The notes: generated from the letters alone by a model not told the origin. Numbered from the stretch's first letter, positions 48,896 to 60,603 are shown. The stretch: DNA of 64,000 bases from Bathynomus jamesi (GCA_023014485.1 JAJOZX010000088.1:1526001-1590000); one strand, 5' to 3'. Program-made: numbers and translations.

Positions 48896-49630
48896 ACTTT
48901 TAGGATAAAACGAAGACGTAGAGCAAGAAAGTCATTATATTTGGCTGCAGCCGACGTTTCGGGCAACTCTACCCATTTTCAAGGCCTAATAAATAAAAAG
49001 CTAAAATTAATGCATGACAAAAAAAAAAATATACGAATGTCAAAACAAACTAATTCATAGCACAGAATAAAACCACTTAAAGAATAAAAATTAAAAAGCG
49101 TAAAACAAGCATAAGCCAAAAACAAAAATTAAAAATTATATACATGACAAATAACACATAAAAGTAAAACTTTAAAACTAAAAACATTCAAACAAATTAG
49201 TTAAAAACTTCACTAATAAAAGTTTCCTTTTCGCCTCAGTTGTTTGAGGATGTTAAGTGAGCATGGTATGTTTCGTGCACTTTTGCGTTTTTTCATTTAA
49301 CTTTTATTAGTGAAGTTTTTAACTAATTTGTTTGAATGTTTTTAGTTTTAAAGTTTTACTTTTATGTGTTATTTGTCATGTATATAATTTTTAATTTTTG
49401 TTTTTGGCTTATGCTTGTTTTACGCTTTTTAATTTTTATTCTTTAAGTGGTTTTATTCTGTGCTATGAATTAGTTTGTTTTTGACATTCGTATATTTTTT
49501 TTTTTTGTCATGCATTAATTTTAGCTTTTTATTTATTAGGCCTTGAAAATGGGTAGAGTTGCCCGAAACGTCGGCTGCAGCCAAATATAATGACTTTCTT
49601 GCTCTACGTCTTCGTTTTTATCCTAAAAGT
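48896..49630. repeat. Very large inverted repeat, ~330-nt arms
   Basis: Arm 48896-49223 is inverted at 49300-49630 with only a few differences. A 76-nt spacer lies between. Each arm carries CCCGAAACGTCGGCTGCAGCC. The upstream stretch CTTGAAAATGGG...CCCGAAAC resembles a degenerate hammerhead core, as in Penelope terminal repeats. No coding sequence. Confidence 0.85.
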
Positions 49631-49699
49631 ATATATATATATATATTGCAAGGAGGAGATTGTAGACACCAATCGACCAGTGAAGTACTACGGGGGGGA

Positions 49700-51760
49700 C
49701 GTTAGACAGAAGATAGGGAGTGCTGGAACTTCCGTTTCTCCTGTCAATGTCCTCCTTAGCTGATCTTTTTCCATGCTTCATCTACTCTGTGAACAGTCCA
49801 GCATACACTGACAGCATCCCCTTTTCTGTACCCTCTTACTTTCTCTATACTCGATTTCACTCCAAAGGTGGATGTTGCGTATATGTACGCAATGACCTAA
49901 CTTGTTCTCGTATTCCCGAACTCGAATCTCCCGAATTCTATTCCCTCTGGCTACGGCTTACATGCCAATCTCAAACTAAACACATCTGCGCTGCTTACCT
50001 TTCTCCTAATTCTATTGACTATCGAAAATTCTTTGACTACCTCACTTCCATAGTGGAATACATTCTTTCCCGCTTTCCCTTTGCAGAAATCTCCATTTTA
50101 GGTGATTTCAATGTTCACTGCCACCTTTGGCTTTCCTCCCATTTAACTGACATCCCTGGTGAACTAACTTACAACTTTTCTCTCCTAAATGACCGAAAGC
50201 AGATTGTATAGCACCCTACTCGTATCCCGATCCCCTGGGAAATAGGTCAAACATTCTGGATTTATTTCTTCCCTCTCATCCTTCTTCTTACTCTGTAAAT
50301 GTTTTTTCTCCGTTGGGCTCCTCCGATCACAATCTTATATCTGTTTCCTTTCCTATCGCTCCAATTCGGCCTTTCGATCCTACCAAGAGGAGGCGCCTTT
50401 GGCACTTCGGCGACGCTGATTGGGAGGCCCTTAGACAGTACTTCTCTAATTTCCCATGGAATGATTACTGCTTCCATGGCCGGGGCCCTTCTTGGTGTGC
50501 TGAGCGCATGACGGAGGTGATTCTCTCGGGCATGGAGACGTACATTCCATATTCTATTCCTACTAATAATGCAAAAAAAACTTGGTTTAACTTTACTTGG
50601 TCTAATGCTATCCGCAACAGAGAGAACGCTTTCAGAAAGTACCGTCGCTATCCAACTCCTGACTCTCACTCCGCTTATATTTCTGCTCGGAATAGTGCAA
50701 AATCTGTTCTTCGACTCGCCAAAAATTCCTTCATCCGACAAAAATGTGAAAATCTATTTAATTATAATTCTTCTCGCTCTTTCTGGCATCTAGCTAAGAA
50801 CCTTTTCAACAACTTTACTTCCTCTCCTTTCCCTTCTCTTTTCCATTCCAACGGTATAGTTGCCATCTTCTCTCCTGACAAAGCTCAACTCTTTCGCTCA
50901 AACTTTCGCTTACAATTCAACCTTGGACGATTCCGGTGGTGTTCCTCCATCTCTTCCCCCGTCCGACTTTATTATGTCTGAAATTGGAATCTCTTCTAAA
51001 GATGTTTTTTTTCTGTCCTATCTGGGCTCAACTCTAGGAAGGCGTATGGTCCTGATGGTGTCCCTCCTGTTGTTCTTAAGAACTGTGTTTCTGTGCTGAC
51101 ACCCTGCCTCGGCAAACTCTTTCGTCTTTGTTTCTCATCTGGTACTTTTCTTCCTGCTGGAAGGGCTACGTCGTGGCCAATGTCGAAACACCGCTTCCCG
51201 TTGATCAGCGAAGTTAAGCGACATTGGGTCGGATAGTAGTTAGATGGGAGACCGTCCGCTGCGTCCAGACTATGTAGCGACCCGTGGTTCGGATTCCACG
51301 TAAAGCTGTAGGTCCCCTCCTTCATATGACCTTAGATATTGCGAAGGAGGTTAAACAAAACCAACAATTATAATTATTATTATTATTTTCCTGCTGGAAG
51401 TTCCCTTTCATTCAGCCTGTCCCAAAGAAGGGTGACCGTTCTCAACCCTCCAACTATCGTCCAATTGCTTTGATTTTTTGCCTTTCTAAAGTTTCTTAAT
51501 CTATCCTTAATACGAAGATTCTTAAACACCTTTCTTCTCACAATCTTCTTTCAGATCATCAGTATGGATTCCGCAAGGGACGCTCTACTAGCGATCTTGC
51601 ATATCTCTCTGACTGTTGGTCATCCTCCTTTCGGGATTTCGGTGAAACTTTTGCTATTGCGCTAGACATATCAATAGTTTGATAGAGTGTGGCACAAATC
51701 TTTAATTTCGAAACTGCCCTCCTTCGGTTTCTATCCTTCTGTCTGTGCCTTCAACTCCAT
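49700..51760 (+). pseudogene. Jockey-like non-LTR retrotransposon fragment
   Basis: The endonuclease occupies 49720-50211 (GGCCVYVRNDL, ISILGDFNVHC) and continues in another frame with [12 protein letters not shown] at 50316. A linker region ([26 protein letters not shown]) follows. RT starts YGPDGVPPVVLKNC; after the SINE insertion it continues PVPKKGDRSQPSNYRPIAL, HQYGFRKGRSTSDLAYL, then ALDIS and FDRVWHKSLISKLPSFGF near 51660-51730 with the SKA residues replaced by a stop. It ends within the palm near 51760. Frameshifts lie near 50200, 50940, 51040 and 51680. It is truncated at the 3' side, which is unusual for target-primed insertion and implies a later deletion. Confidence 0.82.
51164..51387 (+). 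mobile_element. 5S rRNA-derived SINE (SINE3-like)
   Basis: The first ~100 nt imitate 5S rRNA: GATCAGCGAAGTTAAGC (box A region) and AGTTAGATGGGAGACCG (box C region) at the right spacing. A body with GGTTCGGATTCCACGTAAA and TGTAGGTCCCCTCC follows, then an (ATT)n tail. A 13-bp target duplication TTCCTGCTGGAAG flanks it (51151-51163, 51388-51400). The host is the Jockey-like RT. Confidence 0.88.
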
Positions 51761-52173
51761 TTTTAAACTTTTTGTGCCATTTGTAAACGTTAGCTACACT
51801 GAGAGCATCATTTCAAAAAGCTGTTTTAATCATTTCGTTCGTCTCCGAACTCGCGTTCTTCCATTTCAGAGATTTATACGTACTGGAAAAACACACCCTC
51901 ATTTTAAGCGCTCCAACCAACTACTGACTCATGGTAGCAGATTTTGCTTCAGACTGCAAACCCCAGAGGGCAGGAAGACTCACATGTGTAAACGGTTATT
52001 TCTTATTTGCATTCATTTGTCCGTAGCAATAAAATTATCGATATGTTTTGATAACTCCTCGTATATGTATATATATATATATGCATAAAAAAGTAATGCA
52101 ATTAGGACAGAAGATTTCTACATACATCAAAATACATGTTTAATATATACACGTCAAAATGGAAATACATGCT
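51761..52173. other. No gene recognised
   Basis: Unassigned sequence between the truncated Jockey-like RT and the virus-like block, with an (AT)n tract near 52066-52081. Confidence 0.5.
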
Positions 52174-52306
52174 TTAAGTTCTACCATGCTTAAATAAAAT
52201 AGTAAACTCGCACGTGATCGAGTCCACACTTACATCCTCATTGCTCTGTACTACGCAATAAATGCGATTTAACATTAATTCACCACTCAAAGTATGCAGA
52301 TATCTA

Positions 52307-53883
52307 CAGGGTGTTTCAGGAGGAAAGGTCAATACTTCGGGAGGTGATAGTATCGGTCATTTTGAGAAAAAAGTTCATATGAACATGTGTCTAATTCTGA
52401 ATGTTTACGGAGATAGAGCTGTTTGAATATGATGCGCGCGCAGCTCTTCCTCCCCCTTCCCTCCCCTATAACCTTGAACCATGTAAGCTGTAGTGTAAGC
52501 ATGTAACATAAGCCAATCGACAGTTGACTGTTGTTAGTGACATTGTTTGGTGTTTGAAGCAGTGTTAAGAATGACACACACCTTCACACATGCCGAATAT
52601 GCAGATATGGTGTCTGTCTACCGTTTTTGCGATGGAAGTGCAACAGCTGCTGTTGCAGAATACCGTCGACGGTTTCCGAACCGCAGAATTCCGGATCGAA
52701 GAGTGTTTAACAGGGTTTTCAGCACATTGCGTGAGATTGGTACACTTCCCAGCGCTCATGTTTCATCTGAACGTGAAGGTCAACAAGATGTGGATAAAGT
52801 GGAAAACATTCTTCAGTTGGTAGAGCGTAGTCCTACTACTAGCTCACGAAGAATTTCTACACGTCTCAGTGTACCACACACAAGAGTATGGCGAACATTA
52901 CGTGAGGAAGGCTTGCATCCATACCATGAACAGCGTGTACAACACCTTCAACCAGGAGACGCTGCCATGCGACTGGAATTTTGTCATTGGGTAAATGCTA
53001 ATCGCCGATTGCTTCGATTAATACTGTTCACCGATGAAGTTACTTTCACCCGTGACGGTATCAACAACACTCGTAACTCTCATCGGTGGTCAGACGAAAA
53101 TCAAAATGCCACTGTGGAAACAAATTTTCAGCATCGCTTCTCTGCCAATGTGTGGTACGGTATCATCGATGATCAGCTGATTGGCCCTGTTACTTTAGAG
53201 AATCGTCTTACAGGACAAAGTTACCTAGAATTTCTGCAAAATGAATTGCCAGGACTATTGGAGGATGCTCCTTTGGCTACACGCGCTGGTATGTACTTTC
53301 AGCATGACGGAGCTCCTCCATATTCTATCCGTCTGGTGATGTAATACATAAACCAAACTTTCCCTGGTCGATGGATCGGCCGCGGTGGTCCCATTCAATG
53401 GCCACCACGGTCTCCAGACCTCTCTCCGTTAGATTATTGTTTGTGGGGGTGGATGAAAAGTCAAGTTTACAAAAGAAAGGTGGATACACGAGACGAATTG
53501 CTCGCGCGCATTTTGGATGCTGCTGCCCGCATAAAGGAACGTCAAGATCAACTCAGACGAACAACACGCGATCTTCGCACACGAGTTGCAAAGTGCATTG
53601 AGGTTGACGGTGGGATTTTCGAAAACGTTTTGTAAACTAATAAATTTGTCATTTCTGTATCTGATACCATTCAAAATACCAATGTTTAAACATTAAATGT
53701 TAGAAACACTAATTGATTTCTCTTTCTTGATTACCATTATCAATGCTTTTGTATTTGTAGATTCAAACAGCTCTATCTCCGTAACCATCCAGAATTAGAC
53801 ACATGTTCATATGAATTTTTTTTCTCACAATGACCGATACTATCACCTCCCGAAGTATTGACCTTTCCTCCTGAAACACCCTG
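52307..53883 (+). mobile_element. DD41D mariner inside a virus-like gene
   Basis: TA-flanked inverted repeats of about 125 bp (52307-52432 and 53757-53883) start CAGGGTGTTTCAGGAGGAAA. These are unusually long for mariner. One transposase gene on the plus strand. Confidence 0.92.
52571..53635 (+). pseudogene. DD41D mariner transposase, one in-frame stop
   Basis: The ATG at 52571 gives [19 protein letters not shown]. The HTH regions contain [20 protein letters not shown] and [11 protein letters not shown]. Catalytic residues: [11 protein letters not shown] (D1), [12 protein letters not shown] (D2), PPRSPDLSPLDYCLWGWMK (D3), with 41 codons between D2 and D3. The only disruption seen is a TAA just after SIRLVM at about 53342; the same frame then continues YINQTFPGRWIGRGG to 53635. 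It is about 354 codons, typical for this group (rosa-like spacing). Confidence 0.9.
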
Positions 53884-54190
53884 TATATTCAATATAAAGG
53901 GCTTTCAACTCGTTTAACACTATTTTTGCACCCACTTTACAATTAGGGAACAAACTATCACCCTCTTTAAATACGGATAGAATACAGTCAAAAGCACGCA
54001 CAAAGACGACATCGTTCGCTACATCACCATTAAATTTAAGTTTATAAACACTCCTTTCCGAACGGTTGTTTATTCTTTCAACGCTGACCTTTGCAACTGT
54101 AAATTCTTCTTCACAACTCACATCGGCAATTGAAGTATGTTTCTAAATCGTGTCGACAACTGTCTTATATTAAGAAATAATTCTTCAGGT

Positions 54191-54850
54191 TCAACAGACA
54201 GTGACTGTGAGTTCAGCCGTGTACCGTTCTAGCCCTTTGTACCAAAATTCATGATAGTTTGAGGTGTCTGCACCTTCTAAATACGCAGCCAGTTCCAAAC
54301 CATTCTCCCCTTGTTCGACCATACACTTGGTAAAATCGTCGAGCAGTATGGTGTACGCGTATTCAAGCACCGTGTCAAAATAACGCATATCAGCAGCACG
54401 GACATCTAATATAGGTTTCAGTTTACGGAACCCGACGACTTCAAACACACTGTCGAGAATGAAACGGCTTCGTATGGGAGTAAGGGTGTTATTGGCAGCA
54501 GCATTCTTCCACATCAACCATATATCAACGCAGGAATGTTTTGTATCACGATTTATGGATACCGTACAAATAATGGCGTATGAGTGTGCATCGCTAATCT
54601 GCTCTCTTTTTGAGCTTACAACTGCAGGTATTTTGTAACTGTCCTTGCCCCACTTCTCAACCAACACGAAGATTCTATCCATCTCTTCAACACTTAAATA
54701 AATAACATTGCGTCTATCGGAGTTTGAAAGTCTATATTTCGTTTCAAGTACATAATTAACAGTACCAGTATTATGCCTGAGTAGCCGCACAGACTTCAAC
54801 ACGGACACGTCGAATACTGCTTTGAGGATGCTGCTCAACGGAAGCTCCAT
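54191..54850 (-). CDS. Unknown protein of the virus-like block, intact 219-codon ORF
   Basis: ATG at 54850 to TGA at 54191 with no lesion. The product starts MELPLSSILKAVFDVSVLKS and is rich in aromatic and acidic residues. No signal peptide, membrane span, zinc motif or enzyme signature is apparent. It lies in line with the other minus-strand virus-like genes, 149 bp downstream of the 54999-55262 frame. It is the second longest undamaged frame of this block. It could be a structural or replication accessory protein, but I have no basis to choose. Confidence 0.55.
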   Translation of the reverse strand: MELPLSSILKAVFDVSVLKSVRLLRHNTGTVNYVLETKYRLSNSDRRNVIYLSVEEMDRIFVLVEKWGKDSYKIPAVVSSKREQISDAHSYAIICTVSINRDTKHSCVDIWLMWKNAAANNTLTPIRSRFILDSVFEVVGFRKLKPILDVRAADMRYFDTVLEYAYTILLDDFTKCMVEQGENGLELAAYLEGADTSNYHEFWYKGLERYTAELTVTVC

Positions 54851-54853
54851 CTT

Positions 54854-55262
54854 TTAATAGTTTTCTACTGATCCTGCGAGGTGAGAACGTCCAGACGGTT
54901 CAAGCTCTGTGGTGACTATGAGCAGCCGCCGCGTTGTTTTTGGACTCGGAGGGGCCGTGCGGGTGGATGGGTGGAGGGAGGTGTGGGGTGGGTATGAGTC
55001 ACACGGGGTTGCGTCGATTCCAGGTGTTAGTGATTTGTGTACGAGATTGTTCCAACATGAAAGATTCGATGCGCAGATCATCCGAATATTTGTACCCCAT
55101 TATACTGGGTAGGTGCTTAGAGAATTTTTCCATCTGCGATACATGAAGTAATATCGGTTTTAATGTTTTATCACACCCACTCCCCGGAATGCGTACCATA
55201 CATCTACGTTCAGGGGTATTCACTATTGTATTTTCTCGAACTATGCACACTTTTATTAACAC
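54854..55262 (-). pseudogene. Frame fragments downstream of gene A
   Basis: The frame 55262-54999 (VCIVRENTIVNTPERRC; HVSQMEKFSKHLPSIMGYKY) begins four bases inside the end of gene A in another frame. It may be the frameshifted C-terminus of that gene. A Pro/His-rich frame (55081-54854) follows. Neither is recognised. Confidence 0.4.
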
Positions 55263-55843
55263 TCCAGCGATCTATTTGAGAGAAACATGTGTCCGTACTT
55301 GTCCTTTTTGCTGGACAAACTATACTCGTCCCTAAACTCTACTAAAAACTCGCACAAGCCTTTAGCTACAACTTCACTGCGCACCTCGTCATAATATACA
55401 TGGATGTATTGGTAGAAATATTTCAAACTATCCATAATCACAAGATTTACATTCACAGCCCCAGTGTACGCGAACTCGTTGTGATGTAACATGGCGTAAT
55501 ATCTCCTGTCACACCAATCATTAACAAGGTTCACAACCCAGATCCTTTGCTTCTCTTCTGCGAGCGTGGCTTCTTTCACTTCACAATATATGAATGCTCT
55601 AGTGCAGTTTAATCCTACAGTATAATCCATTACATCGTTTGTACTGCGAAACCCCGCAATGCCCTCGCCGGAATAACCATAGAGTATTTCGACGTCGTGC
55701 TCCTCATGCTTCGCCCGAATTAATGTGGTCTAAAAGGAATCAAAGGAGGGATGACTAGAAATTCTTTGGGTTTTCACCACATCCGTAGACCTTAGTGAGT
55801 ACCACTTCAGGAATGTAGAGCATGCAGCATCACTGGAAGCCAT
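55256..55843 (-). pseudogene. Virus-like gene A, one amber stop
   Basis: The ATG at 55843 gives MASSDAACSTFLKWYSL. A TAG at 55732-55730 (codon 38) interrupts it; the same frame then stays open to 55256. Landmarks are GYSGEGIAGF, CDRRYYAMLHHNEFAYTG and FLVEFRDEYSLSSKK. About 195 codons. No known family recognised. Its start and leader are copied in inverted orientation at 61690-61906. The leader is also shared with the region upstream of polB. Confidence 0.55.
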
Positions 55844-55849
55844 CGCTTT

Positions 55850-55925
55850 TTCTTCTACGCGAGAAATCTTTAACAGTTAAAAAGACACGTCTTAGAACCA
55901 GTGCGTGCGGAGGCCAACTGAGTAC
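55850..55925 (-). repeat. Shared leader repeat A
   Basis: This ~75-nt sequence upstream of gene A (coding-strand core GTCTTTTTAACTGTTAAAGA then TTTCTCGCGTAGAAG) recurs at 60116-60192 upstream of polB and, inverted, at 61690-61768. It could be a viral promoter/leader or part of a terminal repeat. Confidence 0.75.
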
Positions 55926-56019
55926 GCAGGAAGGAGATATGTCCCGATTAGCAGCATGAGTCACGTGACTCATTTTATTGGGTAGCAACATGCAGTGGGT
56001 GGTACTTAGAGCTTTTTAT

Positions 56020-56066
<47 letters not shown>

Positions 56067-56274
56067 GGTGAAAATGAAACGCTAACTGAAATGTGATTTA
56101 TTTTAAATTGAAAAATAAATAAAATGTAAAACAACAAGTAAATAGTCTATAATTCGTGATATATATAAATAAATATTCATGCACCATAAGTGAAACAAAT
56201 ACGTGTAATAATTAGAAAAATAAATAAACTGTAAAATTTCGTCAAGTAAATATACGCTAACATGACAGCAATTT
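55926..56274. other. No gene; (CA)n tract
   Basis: AT-rich spacer between gene A and polB with (AC)n at 56022-56064. Confidence 0.7.
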
Positions 56275-59200
56275 TCACGCCTCGCGGTATCCAAAGAGAA
56301 CAGTATCGTAGGTGCCAGGCACCTGGTAGCGTTTCCTATATGTATTATGATACACTTTCGTGCCCCTAAGTTTCTTCAGCCCCCCCCCCGCAGATACTGT
56401 GTCCGAAAATTGTGATTTCCTACAGTCAGTTGGTTGGTCACCCTCATCTTCTAAGCTCACTAGCTCCTTATGCGAATCAAAGTTGACCCGCCAGTTCGCC
56501 TGGTTAAGCGTGATGCCTTTCGCCTTCACGATATATCTCATTTCCTCCCCCACCCTCACCCGTACACCGTAAGTTTTTGAGCTAGTTGAGACAAAAGAAT
56601 CAGCGTAGGTGCTATCTCCATACTCATCCTTGATCTCATCAGTCAACTCTCCGAGGAATTCCCCAACAGGTGGCATGTATTCACCTTCCCTCTCTGTGAA
56701 TATCCCTCTCTGTATCTGCGTACAGAACCCTCCGTCCAAGAGAATGCAGTAGACTCCAAAGTTTGAAGCGGGCGTATACTGTTGTGAAACTGGCTACAGG
56801 TATGTTTGTAACACGTGATGTATCTGTAGCCAATTCGGTTCTGTTGTACTTTATTATGTACGTATTACCCACATTCACGATCTCCATGACCTCTTTATCG
56901 GGAGCGTTGGAATAATCCCACACCTCGTTATAACTTTGGGCTAGGTGGACGTTCCCCTTGTTTGTATTCTGAGCAAATTTCCCCCAAAGACTATTTAGGC
57001 ATAACTTTGCACTAAAGTGCTTGCCAGGGTTCTTCGGAATTTGGTCCCGTTCAAGTTGTATCCCTTCACGATCACGGCAGCGTTGAATATAGAGAGTACG
57101 CCGATTTTTAATTTTCAGTCTCGACTCTTCGCGGGTACCCTGATGCTTCTACCTTATCCTTCAAAAAAGTGTTTATAAAGTGATAGCTCAGGACTTGTAT
57201 ACTCGCCTCTGATCTTTCTCTGGTTGGTTGTGTGATTACATGACCCATTTTTCTCCCCTTCACACTTCACGCACAGGGGAAACATGAGCTTGTGATCTAT
57301 AACGACGGGTAAGATTGGCATCCATAAATTGTGAGGGGGTAGCACATCTAATTAGCTGAGAACTCTTCGATGGTAGGCAGTAGATTTTCAGTTTTTCAGG
57401 TGTTCCTACGAGGTACCAATTGTTCTTTATCACGTAGGGATATAAAGAACAGAAGTCGTAGTAATGGAGTTTCACGCCCTCCGTAGGTGGAAAGTATAGT
57501 TTGAATGGGTTTATGCGCTCGCCAAACAAACTATCGCCGCATTTGAGAGGATCCAGCACCATTGAACGCCTGATGGTTTTTTTCTTCCCGGTACTCTCCA
57601 TCTGTATCCATCCGCTCATCATATTCGTGCTCCCACAAGACCTTGTGAGTGAACTGGGAGTTTACAAGTTGGTTGCGGGTGCGGGTCCATGCGAGACTGT
57701 CGGCAGGATATCTACCATGGATCTCTCCTACGATTCCACACTCAGGATGCTGGCATCCATGCTACCAGCAACCGTTAAAGGAGTAGGCAGTCTTCTCACC
57801 AGTGACATGGTTTTCGCTTTGACCACCTACCCAAAAAGCACGACCGTTGACCTTAATGCCACTTCCCCCGTGTTGCGGGCATGTTTTAAGTATAAACCGG
57901 TCTGTTGCTGCAGATGTATGAGCCAGTAAATAGTTTTATACCCATAACTGCGTGGGTTGTTTCTGTGAATGATGGCCAGTGTATCTTTAGGCATGACGTT
58001 GTTCTTGAACACAGTAAAACACAATGAGGGGATCGTGGTTGTGCTTGTAGCGGGTCGCAGTTGAATCGGACTATATACATCCTTCGAAAGGCCTGGAAAC
58101 ATACTCTAAGTACGCGTACGTCATTCACACAATAACGCTCACATTCACCCGCTATATTATAAGGATTATCTTCATTAAAACTGTTGTAATAGCGGTCAAA
58201 ATCTTCACGCTCATTATCACTCATGTTGGCATAGTTAAAGTATTGTTTTGGGGGTGGCAGTCCTACGTAATTTAAAGTTTCGCTAGTGAGGAAAATGTAA
58301 GGGAAATACCCTTTTGAAACTTCGGCGGCTACACCCATCACCTTGGGTAGCTTGGCTAATTTACAAGGTGTGAATAACAAAGCGTCGCTAAACTAAACAT
58401 TACCTCTTATTTGCATCTGTATAAACTTGTTTCCTCTTTTCAAGGGATCGCCTGTAAATGTCTCCGATGATTCGTGTTCAAGTAGTTCCTTATAAGGAAA
58501 ATGTGTGTCAAATTTTGCGCCATTATGGGCAAGAATATACTCGTACACAGTCATTTTTTTGTACTTGTCCGCTAACTTGACAATATAGGACACAAATAAT
58601 TTCACAGGGTTGTCGTGTGCGATCGTTTTAAAAACGTTTGTTCGTTTACCACATATGCGACACTCATCATCCTCGACGTATATCGTAGTATACAGTTATA
58701 CAAGGCTTATTTTTACGTTTGTCGTCTCTCATATAACATACATGCTTTACACCATCAGCCTTATATATCTCATGGCATGTAGAACAACAAATTTTATCAC
58801 ATTTATGCATGAATTTTCCCCAATTGTCCGTCATATGAAACATGCCGCACTCGCAGATTCTCATTTTCCTGCACGTGCCATTTGATTTATGGAATTCAAA
58901 ACAGTTATTATTGAAAAATGTGCGTCTACACACATTACAGTCCCTCTTCTTAGCTTCAACTACACGGCTTTCACATTTGGAGCTTTACACTGCTCACATA
59001 CCATAATGGTAATCCTTAAAATGTTTCACTATATCATCCGCAAACTCAAGACATCCCTTACACAAATCATGATGCCTTCCATATTTTCGACTTTTATCAT
59101 AACTCGCGTAGAGTCCTTATATTGCGGATGGGGAGATACGTTGCTCCTGATAGTCCTAAAATAAGTAGTTGTTTTGTACGTTCTCTCACACTGCTTTTAA

Positions 59201-60135
59201 AAATATACACAGTCCTACCACGAACATCCATTCCAAATACAACTATACGAACATTCATTTCCTGCTCTACCCTTCTCAGCTCTTTAGGCCCCATATTGCA
59301 GTCAAACTCGATCTTGCAGTCTGCGGCCAGTTTACGGGCACAATACACAACCGTCAACAGCCAGATATTATACGCAATTGTATGATATTTAGCACAGTAA
59401 ACATATGAGCCAAGACTATTGCTATAAAGCGGCAACCACGCTCGGTGTTTATATGCCCTCTGTAAATAACCTGAGAATTGAAGTTAAGCGTATAAGGTGT
59501 GGCCGTATGTCCCGCAACACGGTATACGCGGTTTCTATCTATCGTGAAGTTGTCTATGTTGAATGTGATACTACTTTGTGAGGCCTGCATCATATGACTC
59601 AAAATGTAGTCTATAACCACAGCAGCCAAGCGCCTGTAGGGTATTACTACCCAAAAATCATCTATATCTCTGTCATCTGACTCGAACCCGAAGGATAGTC
59701 GAGTGACTTCACGTACCTCACTGTCCTGAAGGGCAAACTCTACAATACGTTCGACTGTACGTCGCACTCCGTGTTCAGCGCCGCTGCTATACATGGTTCG
59801 CGGGTCGACCCTGACTACGTACCGGTTTCTAGTCAGGGCTGGGGTGGGGGTGACAGTACGCACCAACTTGAATGTTATGCTACTGTCTACAGAATGAGAT
59901 GCTGCTGCTGTGGAGGTACGGACGGTATTGAACAGGAATAAGGGGGCACAGTTTTATTTTTAGAAGGAACTAATGTGGGGCCTGTGTCATAATACGTAGA
60001 GGGCTGGGGCTCTATTACTGTGGGTCGAACAACCGACGCACTCCTGGCGCGCTTTACACCTGACGTGGAAGGCGAATCGTCAACTTTGTCATGCCCCCGT
60101 TTTCTCCTCGAATTGTCGCTTTTTCTTCTACGCAA
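56275..60135 (-). pseudogene. polB: Protein-primed-type family B DNA polymerase, heavily frameshifted
   Basis: Minus-strand order: a basic Ser/Pro-rich N-terminus (RRRKSDNSRRKRG, 60135-59887); a region to 59097 (FGMDVRGRTVYIFKS); a Cys/His-rich block at 59100-58667 (CKGCLEFADD, HKCDKICCSTC). The exonuclease follows: the first motif is damaged at YYDIRRG, AHNGAKFDTHF carries ExoII, and YCVNDVRVL carries ExoIII, preceded by KGYFPY. Polymerase motif A is DFCSLYPYV (near 57435), motif B KLCLNSLWGKF (near 56990) and motif C a damaged LYADTER (near 56715). The C-terminus (FVSTSSKTYGVRV; VKAKGITLNQ) ends at 56275. At least eight frame changes. About 1290 codons, as in Maverick/adintovirus-type polymerases. 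Confidence 0.85.
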
Positions 60136-60350
60136 GAAATCTTTAACAGTTAAAAAGACACGTCTAAAAACCAGTGCATGCGGAGCTTAACTGATACATT
60201 GCGCGCCGCCCGGAGTGGTTAGGCGCAGTACTACACTACAGAAGTAACACTAAGACCGGGTCAATACGATACAGTCGAGGATGTTGTGAGATACTTAAAT
60301 GATAATTTGAAAAGTTCAAATCTTACGTCTGATTTAGTATACGAAATAGT
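60113..60350. repeat. Inverted repeat B of the virus-like block
   Basis: Inverted copy of about 61545-61772. It contains leader repeat B (upstream of polB) and, on the plus strand at 60240-60340, a short piece of the structural-type gene (GQYDTVEDVVRYLN, SSNLTSDLVYEIV). It joins divergently to polB. Confidence 0.8.
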
Positions 60351-60479
60351 AATCTATAGGAGCACTCGGTGAGCTAATGGTGTTTAGCGGATTAACTGTG
60401 GTAAAGTCACTATGCAAGTCACGTTGCATCATTGTACAATTTATATTATTATTTCCGTTGGGACAAATATGTCCCGTGG

Positions 60480-60603
60480 TCCTCAAAGGGTTAACTATGG
60501 TAAAGTCACTATGCTTTATAGAGATTTGTGAGGGGAGCATGTCAAAGAGGTCCAGCTCCGATTTACAACATTGTGAACTACACGGATAGATGAAATGTGC
60601 CAT
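60480..60603 (-). pseudogene. N-terminal fragment of an F54H12.2-like virus gene
   Basis: The ATG at 60603 (MAHFIYPCSSQCCKSELDLF, then MLPSQISI) matches the conserved start of the F54H12.2-like proteins found next to pX-like genes in invertebrate virus-like elements. After about 30 codons it runs into a duplicated segment (GGTAAAGTCACTATGC repeated at 60402 and 60500) and repeat B. Only the start survives. Structural function is inferred from association. Confidence 0.6.

Larger units (their letters stand above)
52174..54142 (-). pseudogene. Virus-like unknown gene, split by a mariner
   Basis: An open minus-strand frame from about 54142 (after a stop; no clear ATG) runs to the mariner at 53883. 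On the far side of the mariner the frame continues for about 40 codons to a TAA at 52174-52176. The visible part begins near VSCEEEFTVAKVSVERIN and has no motif that I recognise. It follows the 219-codon gene 54191-54850 on the same strand, and the two may once have been joined or overlapping. It is assigned to the virus-like block by position and strand only. Confidence 0.55.

Noticed and set aside
50262..50741. 159-codon minus-strand frame
   Set aside because: Shadow of the Jockey-like element linker on the opposite strand.
51280..51300. Possible tRNA from GGTTCGGATTCC
   Set aside because: No cloverleaf around it; it is part of the SINE body.
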